A DNA stretch of 64,000 nt from Sporopachydermia quercuum (taxonomy: Eukaryota > Ascomycota > Sporopachydermiomycetes > Sporopachydermiales > Sporopachydermiaceae): positions 558,001 to 622,000 of the forward strand of contig BCGN01000005.1 of the NCBI GenBank assembly GCA_001599295.1, written 5' to 3'. Made by a program: the position numbers and the translations under genes. The notes under the pieces are model-generated. The model had not been told where the DNA came from and made no database searches. It saw nothing but the letters and a program-made list of their open reading frames with translations. Below, in pieces: positions 61,332 to 64,000 of this stretch (positions are counted from its first letter, which is position 1; the number at the start of each line of letters is the position of its first letter).

Positions 61332-62024
61332 ATGTCTAAAGCTATCATTGCACCATCTATTCTTTCGGGCGACTTTGCCAATTTAGGCTGTGACTGCTGT
61401 AAAATGGTTGGATATAGAGCTGATTGGCTTCATATTGATGTCATGGATGGGCATTTTGTTCCAAATTTGACATTCGGACCACCAGTCATCAAAGCTTTGC
61501 GCAAAGCTTGTCCTCAAGAAGAAGATGGCAGGGGGTTCTTTGATTGTCATATGATGATTGCTGAACCAGAAAAATGGGTTGAAGAAGTTGCTAAAGCTGG
61601 CGGAAACCAGTACACGTTTCATTATGAGGCAACTAAGGATCCTTTGGCTTTAGTCAAGTTAATAAAAGAAAATGAAATGCGTGCTGCTTGTGCCATCAAG
61701 CCAGGCACTCCAGTTGATGTTTTATTCCCATTGGCTCCTCATCTTGACATGGCTTTAGTTATGACAGTTGAGCCAGGTTTTGGTGGTCAGAAGTTCATGC
61801 CGGAAATGATGCCAAAAGTTGAAGAATTACGTAAGAAATATCCTAACTTAGATATTCAAGTAGATGGAGGCCTAGGCAAAGAAACAATTGATGTAGCTGC
61901 TGAAGCTGGCGCCAATGTTATTGTTGCTGGTACTGGTATTTTCAAAGCTGAAGATCCAGCTGAGATGATAAAATACTTGAGAGGAAGAGTTCAAAAGCAA
62001 ATAGATTCAAGAAATAGACTATAA
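61332..62024 (+). CDS. RPE1: ribulose-phosphate 3-epimerase
   Basis: Interconverts ribulose 5-phosphate and xylulose 5-phosphate in the non-oxidative pentose phosphate pathway. TIM-barrel landmarks in order are [27 protein letters not shown] (metal and catalytic Asp), [57 protein letters not shown] and [12 protein letters not shown] (second catalytic Asp). The chosen start gives [11 protein letters not shown], matching the yeast MVKPIIAPSIL, with AAA just before the ATG. An in-frame ATG 24 bp upstream (61308) would add MNNKYYNK, with no family support. The 230-residue product is close to yeast (238). It is convergent with CDH1, 295 bp away. Confidence 0.96.
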   Translation: MSKAIIAPSILSGDFANLGCDCCKMVGYRADWLHIDVMDGHFVPNLTFGPPVIKALRKACPQEEDGRGFFDCHMMIAEPEKWVEEVAKAGGNQYTFHYEATKDPLALVKLIKENEMRAACAIKPGTPVDVLFPLAPHLDMALVMTVEPGFGGQKFMPEMMPKVEELRKKYPNLDIQVDGGLGKETIDVAAEAGANVIVAGTGIFKAEDPAEMIKYLRGRVQKQIDSRNRL

Positions 62025-62319
62025 CGGAAAGCAGTATTATACCTGTTTCTTAGGCCTAGAAGATGTATACATGCATATTCATATCATTCTCTATCAACAT
62101 AAGATAGTAATATCATAACTCACTGTATCAATAACTGGTGTAGATTACGATGTTCTAACTAGATGATTAGAAAGATAGTGATTGATATTCTGAAGCTATG
62201 GAATTAAATGATCGCTGTGGTTTGTTCTATATAATTCATCTTTCTTGAAATTCACGTACCACTATCGCTGAATGGTCGTATTATATTGTTTTAATATTCT
62301 AATTGACATGCTTTCCCAA

Positions 62320-64000
62320 CTACCTTAATTGTGAGAACGCATCTAGAAGACCTGAAGAACCAGCGGTTTGGATTTTATTCTTTTCAAACACTTTCCAGAA
62401 TCTAAGTGTCTCGTCACCAGCTCCTGTAACTATTGTTTGACCATCTGGGCTCATTGCTAGGTATAACACTCTATAACTATGGCCGGTGAGAGCTGCAGCC
62501 TGCTGCATAGATGGGTATTTCCAAATAACGATTTGATTCTTAGAGAAACCATGTGTAGAAACTAATTCATTGGAATTCTTAGACCAAACCAAATTGCACA
62601 CTTGAGAACCTGTGTCCACATCAGAAATTTTTTGTCCCGTTACTGTATTCCATATTTTGATCCTACGATCTGCTGTTCCTCCTCCTGACGCTAGTAAACC
62701 CCTTTGATGAGTACTCCAGGCTACTGCTTTGACTGCGGCAACATGCCCCATAAGCTTGTGCAGAGGTTGTCTCGCCATTGCTCCATCCCATACTAGTAAT
62801 TTATTATCATTACCACCAGATGCAAGCTTATTATCTTCAAGGTTCCATTTTAACCCACAGACCTCTTGTCGATGTTCAGTTAATTGTCCCATATAATGAG
62901 CAGCTTCTCGTACGTCTCTTTGAAATATAATTTTGTCTCTACCTCCAGATGAAAGTATATGTTCGTTCCAAGCCAAGGCACCTACTCTTTCTGTATGACC
63001 AGTCATTGTTCTTGTTTTCTTACATAGTTCTGCATCCCAAATTTCCACCAGTCCCTTAGATGTTCCTACAGCCACATGGGTCCCTGCACCAATCCACGAT
63101 ACACTGGTGACTGAATCTTGTGGTCCTAGGTCGCATAGTCTATTTACACTTCCTGATTGAGCATCCCATAGATAAACACACGTGCCTAGTCCAACTGAAA
63201 GTATATCTGTCGACCCCCAATCGACCAGGTTCAAATAAAAATCGTCCGCTAATTCAGGAGCATCAAGAACACGATATGGTAACTTAGAAATGTCTCTTTG
63301 CTTCTTATGTGGTGATAAAAGTAATTTCTGACTATCCATTCTTACCGGAGATAAAGAATAGAGATCTGTTTCTGGTGTATATGCTGACATGTTTACCCTT
63401 GATGGTGATTTGTAGGTAAAAATGTTAGTGCTTTTTCCCCTCGGTGTTGTTACTATGTTAGGTCCTGGGAAGGGATTTTGTTCTGAAGGTGGTGTGCGCT
63501 GAAGAGGATCTGAGGGCTCTGGTCTTTGAGGTGGCACATCTGGTATTTGAGCTCCGGAGCCTGCCGAAAGTTGTTGTTGCTGTTGCTGTTGGATTAAGGA
63601 GCGGGTTTCAATTGAACCATCCCATGAAGCTGCAGAGTTGTTTAATGAAGATATTGATGTTGATGTTGAAGGTCTTGATAGACTTGTAGATGGTATGGCT
63701 GCAAATGGAACATTATCACCGAATATCTCAGCCTTAAGGATTGTTGAAAACGTTCGATCAGCAGTTTCTTGTTTCCTTAGATCTATATCGTTATCTGCTG
63801 TGTTTGGATTTACTCCTGTTGGTCCTGTTACTCCTGCTGTCAGACCTCCATCCAAATCGTTATCGCCACGACCATTGTTCCCATTGGTAGATGTAGAATT
63901 AATACTGTTTGAACTTCTGGATTGTCTGAAAGATGAGTTCTCGTCTTTCAGACTAAAAGCTGCCTGTAGATCAATACCAGTTCTGTTAGGAATGTATCTA
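62320..64000 (-). CDS. CDH1: APC/C activator Cdh1, 5' end cut by window
   Basis: WD40 substrate adaptor and activator of the anaphase-promoting complex in late mitosis and G1. The frame stays open to the right edge, where it reads RYIPNRTGI, the C-box that contacts the APC/C; the true start is outside. The N-terminal region is Ser/Thr/Asn-rich with a poly-Gln run and several SP/TP sites. The Cdh1-specific entry to the propeller is ISKLPYRVLDAPELADDFYL, followed by seven WD repeats (WIGAGTHVAVGTSKGLVEIW; QEVCGLKWNLEDNKLASGGN; GGGTADRRIKIWN; GAGDETLRFWKVF). The C terminus is DAFSQLR, an Ile-Arg-like tail in Leu-Arg form. Comparison of the propeller entry favours Cdh1 over Cdc20 and Ama1. The 560 codons present cover nearly the whole protein. 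Confidence 0.95.
   Translation of the reverse strand, partial: RYIPNRTGIDLQAAFSLKDENSSFRQSRSSNSINSTSTNGNNGRGDNDLDGGLTAGVTGPTGVNPNTADNDIDLRKQETADRTFSTILKAEIFGDNVPFAAIPSTSLSRPSTSTSISSLNNSAASWDGSIETRSLIQQQQQQQLSAGSGAQIPDVPPQRPEPSDPLQRTPPSEQNPFPGPNIVTTPRGKSTNIFTYKSPSRVNMSAYTPETDLYSLSPVRMDSQKLLLSPHKKQRDISKLPYRVLDAPELADDFYLNLVDWGSTDILSVGLGTCVYLWDAQSGSVNRLCDLGPQDSVTSVSWIGAGTHVAVGTSKGLVEIWDAELCKKTRTMTGHTERVGALAWNEHILSSGGRDKIIFQRDVREAAHYMGQLTEHRQEVCGLKWNLEDNKLASGGNDNKLLVWDGAMARQPLHKLMGHVAAVKAVAWSTHQRGLLASGGGTADRRIKIWNTVTGQKISDVDTGSQVCNLVWSKNSNELVSTHGFSKNQIVIWKYPSMQQAAALTGHSYRVLYLAMSPDGQTIVTGAGDETLRFWKVFEKNKIQTAGSSGLLDAFSQLR

Overview
The window is nuclear DNA from a budding yeast (Saccharomycotina). 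It is AT-rich, with mostly intron-poor genes whose products match S. cerevisiae and Candida proteins along their length. Six introns can be placed in four genes. They have GTAAGT, GTATGT, GTACGT or GTAAGA donors, mostly CTAAC- or TACTAAT-like branch sites, and short lengths (67-109 nt). CTG codons fall at conserved leucines (Rab11 P-loop helix, Pdr16 N-terminal helix), so CUG is read as Leu. This argues against the CUG-Ser and CUG-Ala yeasts. The species cannot be named from the sequence. About 44 isolated single N bases are scattered through the window.

Left part (1-20 kb): an S-adenosylmethionine synthetase cut by the window edge, then a long gene-free convergent gap. The Mig1-type glucose repressor follows, with a 2.7-kb upstream region holding a G-quadruplex motif. 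Next come SmB (two introns), the H2A.Z chaperone Chz1, a Rab11/Ypt31 GTPase (one intron), the FACT subunit Spt16 and the MARVEL protein Nce102.

Middle (20-48 kb): an APSES regulator of the Efg1/Phd1/Sok2 family is separated from the divergent primase subunit PRI2 by an 8.6-kb gene-free stretch. After PRI2 come the eisosome protein Eis1, a steryl-acetyl-hydrolase-like enzyme (two introns), GABA transaminase and, after another 3.7-kb gap, a PNPOx-like flavoprotein.

Right part (48-64 kb), denser: an EMAPII-type tRNA-binding protein, Mcm4, an omega-class glutathione transferase Ecm4 (two introns), Pdr16, exosome subunit Csl4, ribulose-phosphate epimerase, and the APC/C activator Cdh1, which runs off the right edge.

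There is no operon-like grouping. Shared themes are DNA replication and chromatin (PRI2, MCM4, SPT16, CHZ1), with ACGCG(T) MluI-box motifs upstream of the first three, and plasma-membrane or lipid organisation (NCE102, EIS1, PDR16, the SAY1-like enzyme). I found no convincing tRNA, rRNA, intact transposon or CRISPR array. The most unusual non-coding signals are the 8.6-kb EFG1-PRI2 gap, a perfect 15-bp-arm palindrome at 56784-56814, the G-quadruplex motif at 7975-8001 and an inverted MluI-box palindrome upstream of PRI2. No clearly new biological system was found.
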